From Rhodoferax sp. (GTDB lineage Bacteria > Pseudomonadota > Gammaproteobacteria > Burkholderiales > Burkholderiaceae_C): DNA of 64,000 bases. The position numbers and the translations under genes were made by a program. The first letter of the stretch is position 1; each line of letters opens with the position of its first letter. The stretch covers positions 186,001 through 250,000 of the forward strand of contig JAGRPL010000010.1 of assembly GCA_019449595.1 (NCBI GenBank), given 5' to 3'. Below are positions 1-8,762 of this stretch, one piece after another. The notes below the pieces were generated by a model. It saw nothing but the letters and a program-made list of their open reading frames with translations. It was not told the origin of the DNA and made no database searches.

Positions 1-1
1 T

Positions 2-772
2 GCCGCCGGGGACTGCATCGCCGGGTTTGACATGAACCCGGACGGCATCGCCGCGCTGCAACAGGAGCTTGATGCACTCTCGGCCCACAACGGCGCCAAG
101 CACTACCTCACAACCCTGAACATCATGGACCGTGCGGGCGTGCAGGCATTCCGCGACGAAGTGCTGGCGCGGTACGCGCAGGTGGACACGGTGCTCTCCA
201 ATGTAGGCATTGGCTTCTTTGGCCCCTTTGAAGAAACCGACCTGGAGGCCGCACGCCGCTGCCTGGAAATCAACGTCATCGGCGCCGCTTCCATCTTCCA
301 GGCCTTTCTGCCGGGCATGCGCCAGCGCGGCAGCGGCAAGCTGATTGCCATGTCCTCCCTGGTGGGGCAGGTGCCTTTTCCGTTCGAGTCCATCTACTCG
401 GCCAGCAAGTTCGCCATCGAGGGCATGGTCATGTCCCTGCGCTATGAAGTGGCGCCCTTCGGCATCCATGTGGCCCTGATCGAACCCGCCCAGGTCTCCA
501 CCAGTTTTGCCAGCAAGATTCACCAGTTGCCGCCCGAAGGTTCACCGTACCGGGAGCGCGCCCGGCGCTTCATTGCACGTGATGACGAACTGATCAAGAC
601 CGCGCCCACCCCGCAACAGGCCGGCCGGCGCATTGCCGAGGTAGTGCGCCAGGCCAGGCCGGCGTTCCATAACCAGATTGACTTCATGAGCACCGTCTTC
701 CTGTTCCTGAACCGCTTTCTGCCCCGCCGGATGCGCGATGCCATCTTGCTGAACCACATGGACATCAAATAA
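2..772 (+). CDS. SDR family NAD(P)-dependent oxidoreductase (5' partial)
   Basis: Short-chain dehydrogenase/reductase whose start lies before the window: the frame is open from base 2 and the residues before the first Met (GDCIAGFDMN) look like the second beta strand of a Rossmann fold, so the TGxxxGIG loop is missing here. Visible family features are the LSNVGIG segment (NNAG equivalent), the catalytic Ser in MSSLVGQ, and YSASK (Tyr and Lys of the YxxxK motif). The C-terminal part after the active site (VALIEPAQVSTSF) is typical of classical SDRs. The substrate cannot be inferred. It ends 15 bases before the next gene, another NAD-dependent enzyme on the same strand, so the two are probably cotranscribed. 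Confidence 0.85.
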   Translation, partial: AAGDCIAGFDMNPDGIAALQQELDALSAHNGAKHYLTTLNIMDRAGVQAFRDEVLARYAQVDTVLSNVGIGFFGPFEETDLEAARRCLEINVIGAASIFQAFLPGMRQRGSGKLIAMSSLVGQVPFPFESIYSASKFAIEGMVMSLRYEVAPFGIHVALIEPAQVSTSFASKIHQLPPEGSPYRERARRFIARDDELIKTAPTPQQAGRRIAEVVRQARPAFHNQIDFMSTVFLFLNRFLPRRMRDAILLNHMDIK

Positions 773-787
773 CGCGGGCTCACAACC

Positions 788-1759
788 ATGGTCTACAACG
801 GCATCACCCTGGTCACAGGGGCTGGCGGCTTTGTCGGGCGCTGCCTGGTGGCGCATCTGGTGGCACTTGGAACGCGCGTACGGGCGACGGACAGGCCGGG
901 TACCGATACGGCGTTCTTTGCGCAGCAGGGAGTCGAGTTTCTGGCGGCCGACCTGACGCAACCCCATACGCTGGCGCCCCTGTTTGAGGGCGGGGTAGAC
1001 CGGGTATTCCATGTGGGCGCCATCTGCAACCTTTCGACACCGTTCAAACGTCTGTATCCGGTCAACGTGGCGGGTGTGGAGTACATCACCCGGCTGGCCC
1101 TGCAAGCGGGCGTGAAGCGCTACATCCACATCGGGTCGACTAGCGTTTATGGCCCCTATCCCGGCACGCCTCTGCGGGAGGACAGCGTCCGTGCGCCGCA
1201 GGAAGACTACGGCATCAGCAAGCGCGACGGCGAGGACGTGGTGTGGGCGCGCATGGCCGAGGGCTTGCCGGCGGTCATCACGCGTCCCTGCACCGTCTAT
1301 GGCCCCGGCTGCAACGACGGCGCGGGCAAGGCGTTTTCACGCGCCACGGCGATCGCCGCCATTCCGGGCCATGGCCGCCAGCGCCTGTCCAACATCCGGG
1401 TGGAGGATGTGGCCGCCGCCGCGCACTACCTGTCGTGCCGGGACGATACGGTGGGCCAGGTGTACAACCTGGCAGACGACACCAACCCCACGCTGGAGGA
1501 AGCTCTGTGCCTGGCAGCGCAGACCTTCGGCACCAAGGTTCCCACGCTGCACCTGCCGTTGTGGTTGCTGCAGCCACTGGCACGTATCGACGGGGCCATT
1601 GCCGCCCGGCAGGGGCGCATCCCTGAACTGGAACATGCCGCCATCCGCTACCTGCACGACGACTACATCGTGGACAACCGGAAACTGAAATCGACGGGTT
1701 TCACCCTGCGCTACCCGGATTTCAGGGCCTCCTTGGCGCAATTGGCGGCATCGCGCTGA
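788..1759 (+). CDS. NAD-dependent epimerase/dehydratase family protein
   Basis: Extended SDR of 323 aa. The N-terminus has the GAGGFVG nucleotide-binding loop, residues near 116-122 contain STSVYGP, and YGISK gives the Tyr/Lys catalytic pair. NADP/NAD-binding extended SDRs of this type act on nucleotide sugars, on 3-beta-hydroxysteroids or on dihydroflavonol-like ketones; nothing in the sequence fixes the substrate. The ATG at 788 lies 15 bases after the preceding SDR stop, suggesting a two-gene operon. The following 120 bases contain no gene. Confidence 0.85.
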   Translation: MVYNGITLVTGAGGFVGRCLVAHLVALGTRVRATDRPGTDTAFFAQQGVEFLAADLTQPHTLAPLFEGGVDRVFHVGAICNLSTPFKRLYPVNVAGVEYITRLALQAGVKRYIHIGSTSVYGPYPGTPLREDSVRAPQEDYGISKRDGEDVVWARMAEGLPAVITRPCTVYGPGCNDGAGKAFSRATAIAAIPGHGRQRLSNIRVEDVAAAAHYLSCRDDTVGQVYNLADDTNPTLEEALCLAAQTFGTKVPTLHLPLWLLQPLARIDGAIAARQGRIPELEHAAIRYLHDDYIVDNRKLKSTGFTLRYPDFRASLAQLAASR

Positions 1760-1883
1760 CCACGCGGTAGCTTCATATTGTCTGCTTCCGATTGAAAGGT
1801 TTTTTGTTCACATGGCAAGAGGGTGTGCCGTGTTAAATCCGAGCGCTAACATGGCGCTAAAGGCTCTTTAACGGTGAAACCAA

Positions 1884-2312
1884 ATGACTTCTAATGCTTT
1901 TATAGTCGATGACCTTGTTGAACTTCGCGTAATGCACCGCGTCTTTCGCGAAGCGAAGTTCTGTACCGAGGCCGATGACCTTGAGATATCTGACAGTCCC
2001 ATTGTTGCAAGGATGTTCGAGCGATTAATCAAGACCTTGGTAGCTCGAAGTGTGGAGCGCGATGGGGAAGTGGCGGCTAAGCAGTGGGAGCGGTGGCTAG
2101 CTATCGACGAGTCCCGTGACGAATGGGCTGCGGCGATCCGACGCGCGACGTTAGAAAAGCAATGGCGTACGTTCGCAAGTACTGAACGGGAAGACTATGT
2201 CAAAGTTTTACTGAGCCCCTTCACCCTCTCGCGAGAAACTATTGAGAAGTTCGTGGGGGCCGTGAATCAATCGCTGGAGTCGAATCCGCGACCCGATCCA
2301 AGTTCCGATTAG
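1884..2312 (+). CDS. Hypothetical protein, lower-GC orphan
   Basis: A 142-aa ORF that I do not recognise. It is rich in charged residues, has no obvious signal peptide or membrane segment, and looks mainly alpha-helical (for example the segment with REAKFCTEADD and the repeated ER/EK pairs). Its base and codon usage (many A/T-ending codons such as GCT, TTT, ATA, AGT) differ clearly from the GC-rich neighbours, which suggests recent acquisition. It sits directly beyond the 3' end of the tRNA-Arg gene. No antisense gene competes for this stretch. Function unknown. Confidence 0.6.
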   Translation: MTSNAFIVDDLVELRVMHRVFREAKFCTEADDLEISDSPIVARMFERLIKTLVARSVERDGEVAAKQWERWLAIDESRDEWAAAIRRATLEKQWRTFASTEREDYVKVLLSPFTLSRETIEKFVGAVNQSLESNPRPDPSSD

Positions 2313-2396
2313 ACCGAACCCATTGAGCTATAAAGCAAGCAATACCCCTCTTCTACTTTCCCCGGAGGAACCTGTAGATGGCATGGCGAGCGTCAT

Positions 2397-2471
2397 TGGT
2401 GCCCCCGACAGGAATCGAACCTGTATCTGCCCCTTAGGAGGGGGCCGTTCTATCCATTGAACTACGGAGAC
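2397..2471 (-). tRNA. tRNA-Arg (anticodon CCU)
   Basis: The minus strand folds as a cloverleaf. The acceptor stem is GTCTCCG/CGGGGGC with G-U pairs, the anticodon stem GCCCC/GGGGC encloses loop CTCCTAA (anticodon CCT, reading AGG), and the T arm contains GGTTCGATTCC. The discriminator base is A and CCA is encoded. The 3' end points toward the orphan gene at 1884-2312. Confidence 0.95.
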
Positions 2472-2502
2472 CGGGAGCGGGGATTGTAAGGGCCGCTACG
2501 GC

Positions 2503-3717
2503 TTACTTGGTCAGGTGCCGCATGGCCTCTTCCAGGCCCTTGAGGGTCAGCGGGTACATGCGCTGACTCATGAGCTGCTGCACCACGCTGATGCTCTGGC
2601 GGTATTGCCACACGCCCTGGGGCTCGGGGTTGATCCACGCGAACTTGGGGAATGCGTGGGTCAGGCGCTGCAGCCATTCGGCGCCGGCCTCGGCGTTGTT
2701 GTATTCCACGCTGCCGCCGGGTTGCAGGATCTCATACGGGCTCATGGTGGCGTCGCCCACAAAGATCAGCTTGTAGTCCTTGTTGTACTTGCGGATGATG
2801 TCCCAGGTTTCGAACTTCTCGGCGAAGCGCCGGCGGTTGTTTTTCCACATGAAGTCGTACACGCAGTTGTGGAAGTAGTAGAACTCCAGGTGCTTGAACT
2901 CGGTCTTGGTGGCCGAGAACAACTCCTCCACGCGGGCAATGTGCTCGTCCATGGTGCCACCCACGTCCATCAGCAGCAGGACCTTCACGTTGTTGTGGCG
3001 CTCGGGCCGCATCTTGATGTCGAGGTAACCGGCATTGGCCGCCGTGCGGCTGATGGTTTCGTCCAGGTCCAGTTCGTCCTCGTGGCCTTCACGGGCGAAC
3101 TTGCGCAGGCGGCGCAAGGCGACCTTGATGTTGCGCGTGCCCAGCTCCTGCGTATCGTCGTAGTCCTTGTAGGCACGCTGGTCCCAGACCTTGACGGCGC
3201 TCTTGTTGCGCCCCTTGTCCTGGCCGATGCGGATGCCCTGCGGGTTCTGGCCGTAGGCGCCAAAAGGCGAGGTTCCGCCGGTGCCGATCCACTTGCTGCC
3301 GCCTTCGTGGCGTTCCTTCTGTTCCTCAAAACGCTTTTTCAGCGTTTCCATCAGCTCGTCCCAGCCCAGTTTCTCGATCTTGGCCAGTTCTTCTGGGCTG
3401 AGGTTGAGCTCCAGGTTCTTGCGCAACCACTCCAGCGGGACTTCCTTGGTGAAGTCGGCCAGCATTTCCACGCCCTTGAAGTAGGCGGCAAAGGCGCGGT
3501 CGAACTTGTCGTAGTGCTTCTCGTCCTTCACCAGCGCGGTGCGGCTCAGGTAGTAGAAGTCGTCAATCTTGTAGCCGGTGGGCTCGGCATCGTCTTCGGG
3601 TTGCGGCGTCTTGGGGCCGACCACGCCCTTTTGCAGGGCTTCGAGCAGGGTGAGGTATTCCTTGACCGAGACCGGCAGCTTGGCCGCACGCAGGGTGTAG
3701 AAAAAATCAAGCAGCAT
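2503..3717 (-). CDS. VWA domain-containing protein, CoxE-like
   Basis: A 404-aa protein with an N-terminal helical region and a von Willebrand factor A domain in the C-terminal half. The MIDAS motif begins in the strand reading LLLMDVGGTMDEH (a DxGxT variant of DxSxS). Proteins of this CoxE-like type work with a MoxR AAA+ ATPase as chaperone or metal-insertion pairs. A MoxR gene lies upstream in the same strand, which supports that pairing. The ATG at 3717 is preceded on the minus strand by AGGAGA, a good ribosome-binding site. There is no aerobic CO dehydrogenase nearby, so the client protein is unknown. Confidence 0.85.
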   Translation of the reverse strand: MLLDFFYTLRAAKLPVSVKEYLTLLEALQKGVVGPKTPQPEDDAEPTGYKIDDFYYLSRTALVKDEKHYDKFDRAFAAYFKGVEMLADFTKEVPLEWLRKNLELNLSPEELAKIEKLGWDELMETLKKRFEEQKERHEGGSKWIGTGGTSPFGAYGQNPQGIRIGQDKGRNKSAVKVWDQRAYKDYDDTQELGTRNIKVALRRLRKFAREGHEDELDLDETISRTAANAGYLDIKMRPERHNNVKVLLLMDVGGTMDEHIARVEELFSATKTEFKHLEFYYFHNCVYDFMWKNNRRRFAEKFETWDIIRKYNKDYKLIFVGDATMSPYEILQPGGSVEYNNAEAGAEWLQRLTHAFPKFAWINPEPQGVWQYRQSISVVQQLMSQRMYPLTLKGLEEAMRHLTK

Positions 3718-3726
3718 GGTCGTCTC

Positions 3727-4320
3727 CTAGCGCGGCCTGTCCAGCAGGTACAGCAGCTGGGCTTTCACTTCCGGCCACTCGCCGGCGCGCAGGCTGTACA
3801 TCACGGTGTCGCGGATGGTGCCGTCGCGGCGCAGCGCGTGGCCGCGGATCACGCCGTCCTTCTTGGCGCCCAGCCGCTCGATGGCGGCTTGCGACGCAAA
3901 GTTGAAGTTGTCGGTGCGCCAGCCCACCACGTTGCACTGCAGTACCTCGAAGGCATGGGTGAGCAGCAGCAGCTTGCAGGTGGTGTTGACGTGGCTGCGC
4001 TGGCTGCTCTTGCCGTACCAGGTGTAGCCAATCTCGACCCGTTTCACGGCGGGGATGATGTCGTGGTAGCTGGAGCTGCCCAGCACTGTGCCGGTGGCAC
4101 TGTCCCGTACGGCAAAGGCAAAGCGGTTGCCGGCTTCGCGCATGGCCAAGGCGTCTTCAATGTACTTGCGGGTGTATTCCGGTTCGGGGACCGAGGTAAC
4201 GCGCAGGTTCCACAGCGCGCCGTCTGAGGCCGCCGCGCGCAGGCCCGCTTCGTGCTCCAGTGCCAGCGGCACCAGTTCCACGCCGCGGGCCGACAGGATG
4301 ACGGGTTCCACAAAAGCCAT
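3727..4320 (-). CDS. GNAT family N-acetyltransferase, RimJ/RimL-like
   Basis: A 197-aa acetyltransferase of the RimJ/RimL type. The region around VEIGYTWYGKSSQRSHVNT corresponds to the acetyl-CoA binding core, and NFASQAAIERLGAKKDGVIR is the typical C-terminal segment of this subfamily. The first Met with a sensible N-terminus (MAFVEPVIL) is at 4320; the open frame runs further upstream but overlaps the MoxR gene and is not coding there. It is embedded between a small membrane protein and the VWA gene, 9 bases from the latter. The substrate (amine, amino acid or ribosomal protein N-terminus) is not evident. Confidence 0.85.
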   Translation of the reverse strand: MAFVEPVILSARGVELVPLALEHEAGLRAAASDGALWNLRVTSVPEPEYTRKYIEDALAMREAGNRFAFAVRDSATGTVLGSSSYHDIIPAVKRVEIGYTWYGKSSQRSHVNTTCKLLLLTHAFEVLQCNVVGWRTDNFNFASQAAIERLGAKKDGVIRGHALRRDGTIRDTVMYSLRAGEWPEVKAQLLYLLDRPR

Positions 4321-4322
4321 GC

Positions 4323-4547
4323 TCACTCCTTCGTGTTGGTAGCCTGTTTGGCGCGCCAGCGCCGTGCCACCTGCAGGCCGATGCCGCCGCCCAGCCCCAC
4401 CAGGAGGATGCCGCCAATGCTGGCGTTGGTATAGCCGGACGAAAAAATGTCCAGGCCCAGCAGGCGGCCGATCCAGTAACCCAGCAGCGCGCCGCCGACA
4501 AAGCCCACGGCATCGGATACACCTTCCAGCCACAGCGAATTTTTCAT
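4323..4547 (-). CDS. Small glycine-rich membrane protein
   Basis: A 74-aa protein with two hydrophobic stretches rich in glycine (AVGFVGGALLGYWIGRLLGL and GGILLVGLGGGIGLQVA), followed by a basic tail (RRWRAKQ). It is predicted to span the inner membrane twice as a hairpin. The gene lies 9 bases after the MoxR gene and 2 bases before the acetyltransferase, so it belongs to the same operon. I do not recognise a named family. Confidence 0.7.
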   Translation of the reverse strand: MKNSLWLEGVSDAVGFVGGALLGYWIGRLLGLDIFSSGYTNASIGGILLVGLGGGIGLQVARRWRAKQATNTKE

Positions 4548-4556
4548 GGTGGCGCC

Positions 4557-5411
4557 TTAGCGGTTGTGGCGCTGCATGAACATCAGCTTCTCGAACAGGG
4601 TGGAGTCCTGCTCGTTCTTCAGCAGTGCGCCCACCAGCGGGGGCACGGCCATCTTGTCGTCCTTGCTTTGCAGGGCTTCGGTGGGAATATCTTCGGCCAG
4701 CAGCAGCTTGAGCCAGTCCAGCAGCTCGCTGGTGGAGGGTTTCTTCTTCAGGCCCGGCAGGTTGCGCACGTCGTAGAAGGTCTTCATGGCGGCGGTGAGC
4801 AGTTCCTTCTTGAGGTCGGGGAAGTGCACCTCCACGATGCTTTGCATGGTGGCCGCGTCGGGGAACTTGATGTAGTGGAAAAAGCAGCGGCGCAGGAAGG
4901 CGTCGGGCAGCTCCTTCTCGTTGTTGGAAGTGATGAACACCAGCGGGCGGTGCTTGGCCTTGATGAGCTGGCGCGTTTCGTAGCAGTAGAACTCCATGCG
5001 GTCGATTTCGCGCAGCAGGTCGTTGGGGAACTCGATGTCGGCCTTGTCGATTTCGTCGATCAGCAGGGCCACCGGCTGGTCGGCGGTGAAGGCCTGCCAC
5101 AGCACACCCTTGACGATGTAGTTGTGGATGTCCTTGACGCGCTCACCGCCGTCCACGTCGGCCAGCTGCGAGTCGCGCAGGCGGCTCACGGCGTCGTACT
5201 CGTACAGGCCTTGCTGCGCCTTGGTGGTGGACTTGATGTGCCACTGCAGCAGCGGCAGGTTCAGTGCCTGGGCCACCTCTTCGGCCAGCATGGTCTTGCC
5301 GGTACCCGGCTCGCCCTTGACCAACAGCGGACGCTGCAGCGTGATGGCCGCGTTGACGGACAGCATCAGGTCCTGGGTCGCGACGTAGTTCTTGGTTCCG
5401 TGAAATTTCAT
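4557..5411 (-). CDS. MoxR family AAA+ ATPase
   Basis: A 284-aa AAA+ ATPase. Walker A reads GEPGTGKT (about residues 34-41), Walker B reads ALLIDEIDKAD, sensor 1 is VFITSNNEKELPDAFLRR with the arginine finger, and the C-terminal lid follows. The start is taken as the ATG at 5411 (MKFHGTKNYV); an upstream TTG at 5432 would add seven residues and is less likely. MoxR proteins act with VWA partners as maturation chaperones, and the VWA protein is encoded three genes downstream in the same operon. Confidence 0.9.
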   Translation of the reverse strand: MKFHGTKNYVATQDLMLSVNAAITLQRPLLVKGEPGTGKTMLAEEVAQALNLPLLQWHIKSTTKAQQGLYEYDAVSRLRDSQLADVDGGERVKDIHNYIVKGVLWQAFTADQPVALLIDEIDKADIEFPNDLLREIDRMEFYCYETRQLIKAKHRPLVFITSNNEKELPDAFLRRCFFHYIKFPDAATMQSIVEVHFPDLKKELLTAAMKTFYDVRNLPGLKKKPSTSELLDWLKLLLAEDIPTEALQSKDDKMAVPPLVGALLKNEQDSTLFEKLMFMQRHNR

Positions 5412-5488
5412 GGTGGTGGCTTGGCTGAACAAAAAAGAGGGGGAACCGTGCAGCTTAGTGGCTGCAAGGATGGCAATACGCTGATCTA

Positions 5489-5494
5489 TATAAT
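5489..5494 (+). promoter_or_regulatory. Candidate -10 box upstream of cytochrome c4
   Basis: A TATAAT hexamer lies in a locally AT-rich stretch 45 bases before the cytochrome c4 start. No convincing -35 hexamer is seen at 17 bases, so this is only a candidate. Confidence 0.35.
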
Positions 5495-5538
5495 GAAAAT
5501 TAGATTTAAATCAATCATTGTCTAATTGTCCTTGCAAA

Positions 5539-6204
5539 ATGAACAAACTGTTGCTAACCATTTCTGCTGTGATTGTCGCTTCGGTGACCACTTTGTCTGC
5601 CAGCGCGCAGGAGATCACCGGTGACGTCAAGGCCGGCGAGAAAAAGATTGACGCGTGCATTGGCTGCCACGGCATTGTGGGTTACCAGTCCAGCTTCCCC
5701 GAAGTGCACAAGGTGCCCAAGATTTCGGGCCAGAGTGCCAAGTACATCGTGTCGGCGCTCAATGCCTACAAGAAGGGCGACCGCAAGCACCCCACCATGC
5801 GCGGCATGGCCGGCTCGCTGAGCGACCAGGACATTGCTGACGTGGCGGCCTATTACGCGGCCAGCGGTGTGGTGGAAGGGGCCGCAGCCCCGGCCAAGGC
5901 GGCGGACGGCTCGGCCAAGGCGATGGAACTGGTGGCCAAGGGCGCCTGCGCCTCCTGCCACGGGGACAGCTTCAGCAAGCCCATTGACCCGTCCTACCCC
6001 AAGATTGCCGGCCAGCACAGCGACTACCTGTTCGTGGCCCTGAAGGCCTACAAGACCGAGAACAATGCGCTGATCGGTCGCGGCAACGCCATCATGGGCG
6101 GTGTGGCCAAACAGTTCTCGAACGCAGAACTCAAAGAGTTGGCCAACTACGTGGGCAGCCTGCCAAGCGAATTGAAGACCGTGCCGCAAAACCGCTTCAA
6201 GTAA
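5539..6204 (+). CDS. Diheme cytochrome c4-like protein
   Basis: A periplasmic diheme cytochrome c of 221 aa. Residues 1-24 form a Sec signal peptide ending in SASAQ. Two class I heme domains follow, with CIGCH near residue 39 and CASCH near residue 138; downstream methionines in HPTMRGM and NAIMGG are likely axial ligands. The repeated layout matches cytochrome c4, an electron donor to terminal oxidases. The ATG at 5539 gives a clean signal peptide; an in-frame TTG at 5518 would put cysteines before it. It is transcribed alone, opposite to the MoxR operon and followed by a strong terminator. Confidence 0.9.
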   Translation: MNKLLLTISAVIVASVTTLSASAQEITGDVKAGEKKIDACIGCHGIVGYQSSFPEVHKVPKISGQSAKYIVSALNAYKKGDRKHPTMRGMAGSLSDQDIADVAAYYAASGVVEGAAAPAKAADGSAKAMELVAKGACASCHGDSFSKPIDPSYPKIAGQHSDYLFVALKAYKTENNALIGRGNAIMGGVAKQFSNAELKELANYVGSLPSELKTVPQNRFK

Positions 6205-6224
6205 GCACCGGTTCCAGCCCGTAC

Positions 6225-6253
6225 AAAAAAGCCGCTCTTGAAGCGGCTTTTTT
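6225..6253 (+). terminator. Rho-independent terminator after cytochrome c4
   Basis: Hairpin AGCCGCT/AGCGGCT with a 5-base loop, flanked by a run of A before and six T after, 20 bases past the cytochrome c4 stop. Confidence 0.9.
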
Positions 6254-6368
6254 GCGTCTGCGTCGGCACGCCTTTCTGGCTGGATTTCGGTGCCACAATC
6301 ATTGGCCAATGGGGTCACCTTACGATGCGGAACTTCCTCGCAAATAACCCCATGCAGAAAGGTCGTCC

Positions 6369-8174
6369 ATGGTTGAGCGTCGCAATTTCCTGAAATTTTC
6401 GTTGTCCGCCATCCCCGTCGGGGCCAGTCTTGTCGCTGGCGAAAGCATCGCCGGGGCGGCCCCGCAAGCACTCCAGAGCAATGCGATTGCCCCCGAAGTG
6501 TTCACCACCCTCGAACATACGGTGGTGCCCGGCGCCAAGCCTTCGGTGCCGATTCCCCTGAGTGCCGTCTCGCGATTCAAGCAGTACGGTTATGGCAATT
6601 GGACGCTGGGCAATCCACTCCCAGCCGAGCTTCGCACGGATCTGATGCCTGCGTCGTATGACGCCACCACCACCCGTAGGAAGGAAAAGCTGCTCAGCTT
6701 CTTCACCATCAGCGACATCCACATCACCGACAAGGAAACACCCAACCAGTTGATCCACCTCGGGCGCCTGGTCGAGTCGCACCTGGCCATCTCTGCCGCG
6801 CTGTATTCGCCGGTCATGATGTGTTCCACGCAGGTCCTGGATGCCGCCATCCAGACCGTCAATGCCCTGCATGCCAAGAATCCGATCGACTTTGGCCTCT
6901 CGCTTGGCGATGTCTGCAACAGCAGCCAGTACAACGAGTTGCGCTGGTATATCGACGTCCTCGACGGCAAGGTCATCCACCCGAGTTCCGGGGCCCATCT
7001 CGGCGCCGATTCCATTGACTACCAAAAACCGTTCAAGGCAGCGGGGCTGGACAAGTCGATCCCCTGGTACCAGGCCCTGGGCAACCATGACCATTTCTAC
7101 ATGGGCTCGTTTCCGGTGGACACCCCGCTCAGGCCCGATCTGCGGGCGTCTTACACGAGCGACACGGTCTTTGCCACGGGCAACGTCCTTGCGGACGTGA
7201 ATAACCTCAAGGAGCCGGTCTACTACATGGGGGTGCTCGACGGCGCGTCGCCCGACGGCGCCATCCGGCACGCGGGCAAGGTCGCGGATTTTCCCCATCC
7301 TCCGAAGGTGGCTCCCGATGCGAACCGCCGCCCGGTGGGCACCGAAGAATGGATGGCCGAGTTTTTCAAGACGTCCTCCCTGCCGGTCGGCCACGGCTTC
7401 ACTCCTGCGAATGCCAAAGCCGGCTTTGCCTGCTACAGCTTCGTGCCGAAGTCCACGCTGCCGCTGAAGGTGATCGTGCTCGACAACACCCAACGCGAAG
7501 ACGACGGTTCGCCCGACATCCACGGGCACGGTTTTCTGGACCTGCAACGCTGGAACTGGCTCAAGGCCGAACTGGCCGCCGGTGATGCCGCCGGCCAGTT
7601 GATGGTCATTGCAGCGCACATCCCGCTGGCCGTCGAAGAGACCAATCCGCCCCCGGTTCTGCCGACAGGCAAGAAGCAAAGCCCGATGGGCTGGTGGGTG
7701 AATCCCGACCCCACTGCGCCGGTGCAAAACGCCGTCGATCTGCCCGGGCTGATTGCCGAACTGCACCGCCATCCGAATTTGCTGATGTGGCTGTCGGGCC
7801 ACCGCCATCTCAACACCGTCAAGGCATTTGCCGGCCCCACTCCGCAAGCGGGTTTCTGGCAGGTCGAAACCTCCTCGCTGCGCGATTTTCCGCAGCAGTT
7901 GCGCACCTTCGAGATTCACCTCAACAGCGACTACTCAATCTCCATCGTGACCACCAACGTGGACCCGGCGGTTCAGGAGGGCACGCCTGCGGCAAAGTCG
8001 CGCGCCTACGCCATCGCGGCAAGCCAGATCGTCAAGGACGGGGACAAGGTGGACAACTACAACCCGACCGGCGACCCCAGTGTCCATTTCATGCCCCGGG
8101 GCTCCTACAACGCTGAATTGCGCAAGCAGTTGAGTCCAGAAATGGTCCGCGTGCTCAAGGCAAAGTGGGGGTAG
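6369..8174 (+). CDS. Tat-exported metallophosphoesterase (TIGR03768-like)
   Basis: A 601-aa protein starting with a twin-arginine signal (ERRNFLKFSLS, then a hydrophobic stretch to about residue 32). The calcineurin-like phosphoesterase motifs follow in order: SDIHITD, LSLGDVCN, ALGNHDHF, AAHIPL and SGHRH, supplying the metal ligands of a dinuclear centre. The length and the wide insertions fit the TIGR03768 group of long bacterial metallophosphoesterases, for which no substrate is established. It has its own position after a terminator and is followed by a convergent PadR gene. The enzyme should act folded in the periplasm. Confidence 0.85.
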   Translation: MVERRNFLKFSLSAIPVGASLVAGESIAGAAPQALQSNAIAPEVFTTLEHTVVPGAKPSVPIPLSAVSRFKQYGYGNWTLGNPLPAELRTDLMPASYDATTTRRKEKLLSFFTISDIHITDKETPNQLIHLGRLVESHLAISAALYSPVMMCSTQVLDAAIQTVNALHAKNPIDFGLSLGDVCNSSQYNELRWYIDVLDGKVIHPSSGAHLGADSIDYQKPFKAAGLDKSIPWYQALGNHDHFYMGSFPVDTPLRPDLRASYTSDTVFATGNVLADVNNLKEPVYYMGVLDGASPDGAIRHAGKVADFPHPPKVAPDANRRPVGTEEWMAEFFKTSSLPVGHGFTPANAKAGFACYSFVPKSTLPLKVIVLDNTQREDDGSPDIHGHGFLDLQRWNWLKAELAAGDAAGQLMVIAAHIPLAVEETNPPPVLPTGKKQSPMGWWVNPDPTAPVQNAVDLPGLIAELHRHPNLLMWLSGHRHLNTVKAFAGPTPQAGFWQVETSSLRDFPQQLRTFEIHLNSDYSISIVTTNVDPAVQEGTPAAKSRAYAIAASQIVKDGDKVDNYNPTGDPSVHFMPRGSYNAELRKQLSPEMVRVLKAKWG

Positions 8175-8214
8175 CCACACGCCATCCAATGCATGGGGTG
8201 TTGCGCGATGCAAT

Positions 8215-8742
8215 TCACAGCATGTCCAGCATCTCCGTGTTCCAGGCGATCGAGCCCTGCTCGTACAGGATGCCCTTCTTCAAAATCATGTGGTGGATGC
8301 GGGCCTCGCGCGACAGCGGCGCGCCGGACGGAAAGTCGCGCTGCTCGATGGCGCGGTAGTGCGCCAGTTTTTCCTGGTGCAGGGCAATGCGCCGGCGCAG
8401 CTCGTCGCGCAGATCAATCTCGCCCAGTGCGGCATCGGCCCGCAGCTTCACCATGAATTCGTCGCGCAGGTCCATGGGCTCGGACGGCGCCTGGGCCCAG
8501 CGCGCCAGCTCCTCGCGGCCTGCCGGCAGCACGCGGTACTCGCGCTTGCGGGTCTTGCCGGCATCCGGGGCGGAGCTCGATTCGATCCAGCCTGCGGCTT
8601 CCATGCGCGCCAGCTCCCGGTAGATCTGCTGGTGGGTGGCGTGCCAGAAATAGCCGATGGATTTGTCGAACCGGCGTGCCAGTTCGTAGCCCGAAGACGA
8701 TTTTTCGATCAGGGAAGTCAGGACGGCGTGGGCAAGGGACAT
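8215..8742 (-). CDS. PadR family transcriptional regulator
   Basis: A 175-aa PadR repressor. The N-terminal winged helix (about residues 1-80) includes SSGYELARRFDKSIGYFWHA and HQQIYRELARMEAAGWI, both typical of PadR, and the C-terminal half (PadR_C, vinculin-like dimerisation helices) follows. The ATG at 8742 gives the family's usual N-terminus MSLAHAVLTSLIE; the frame is open further upstream but runs into the divergent promoter. The two near-palindromes in the 8743-8863 gap are its likely operators. It probably represses the divergent dienoyl-CoA reductase operon and perhaps itself. Confidence 0.9.
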   Translation of the reverse strand: MSLAHAVLTSLIEKSSSGYELARRFDKSIGYFWHATHQQIYRELARMEAAGWIESSSAPDAGKTRKREYRVLPAGREELARWAQAPSEPMDLRDEFMVKLRADAALGEIDLRDELRRRIALHQEKLAHYRAIEQRDFPSGAPLSREARIHHMILKKGILYEQGSIAWNTEMLDML

Positions 8743-8762
8743 GGGCGCCAGTCTACGGGCAG

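Noticed and set aside
2515..4227. A 570-aa plus-strand open frame over the VWA and acetyltransferase genes
   Set aside because: Shadow of the minus-strand genes; Val/Gln/Leu-rich translation without domains.
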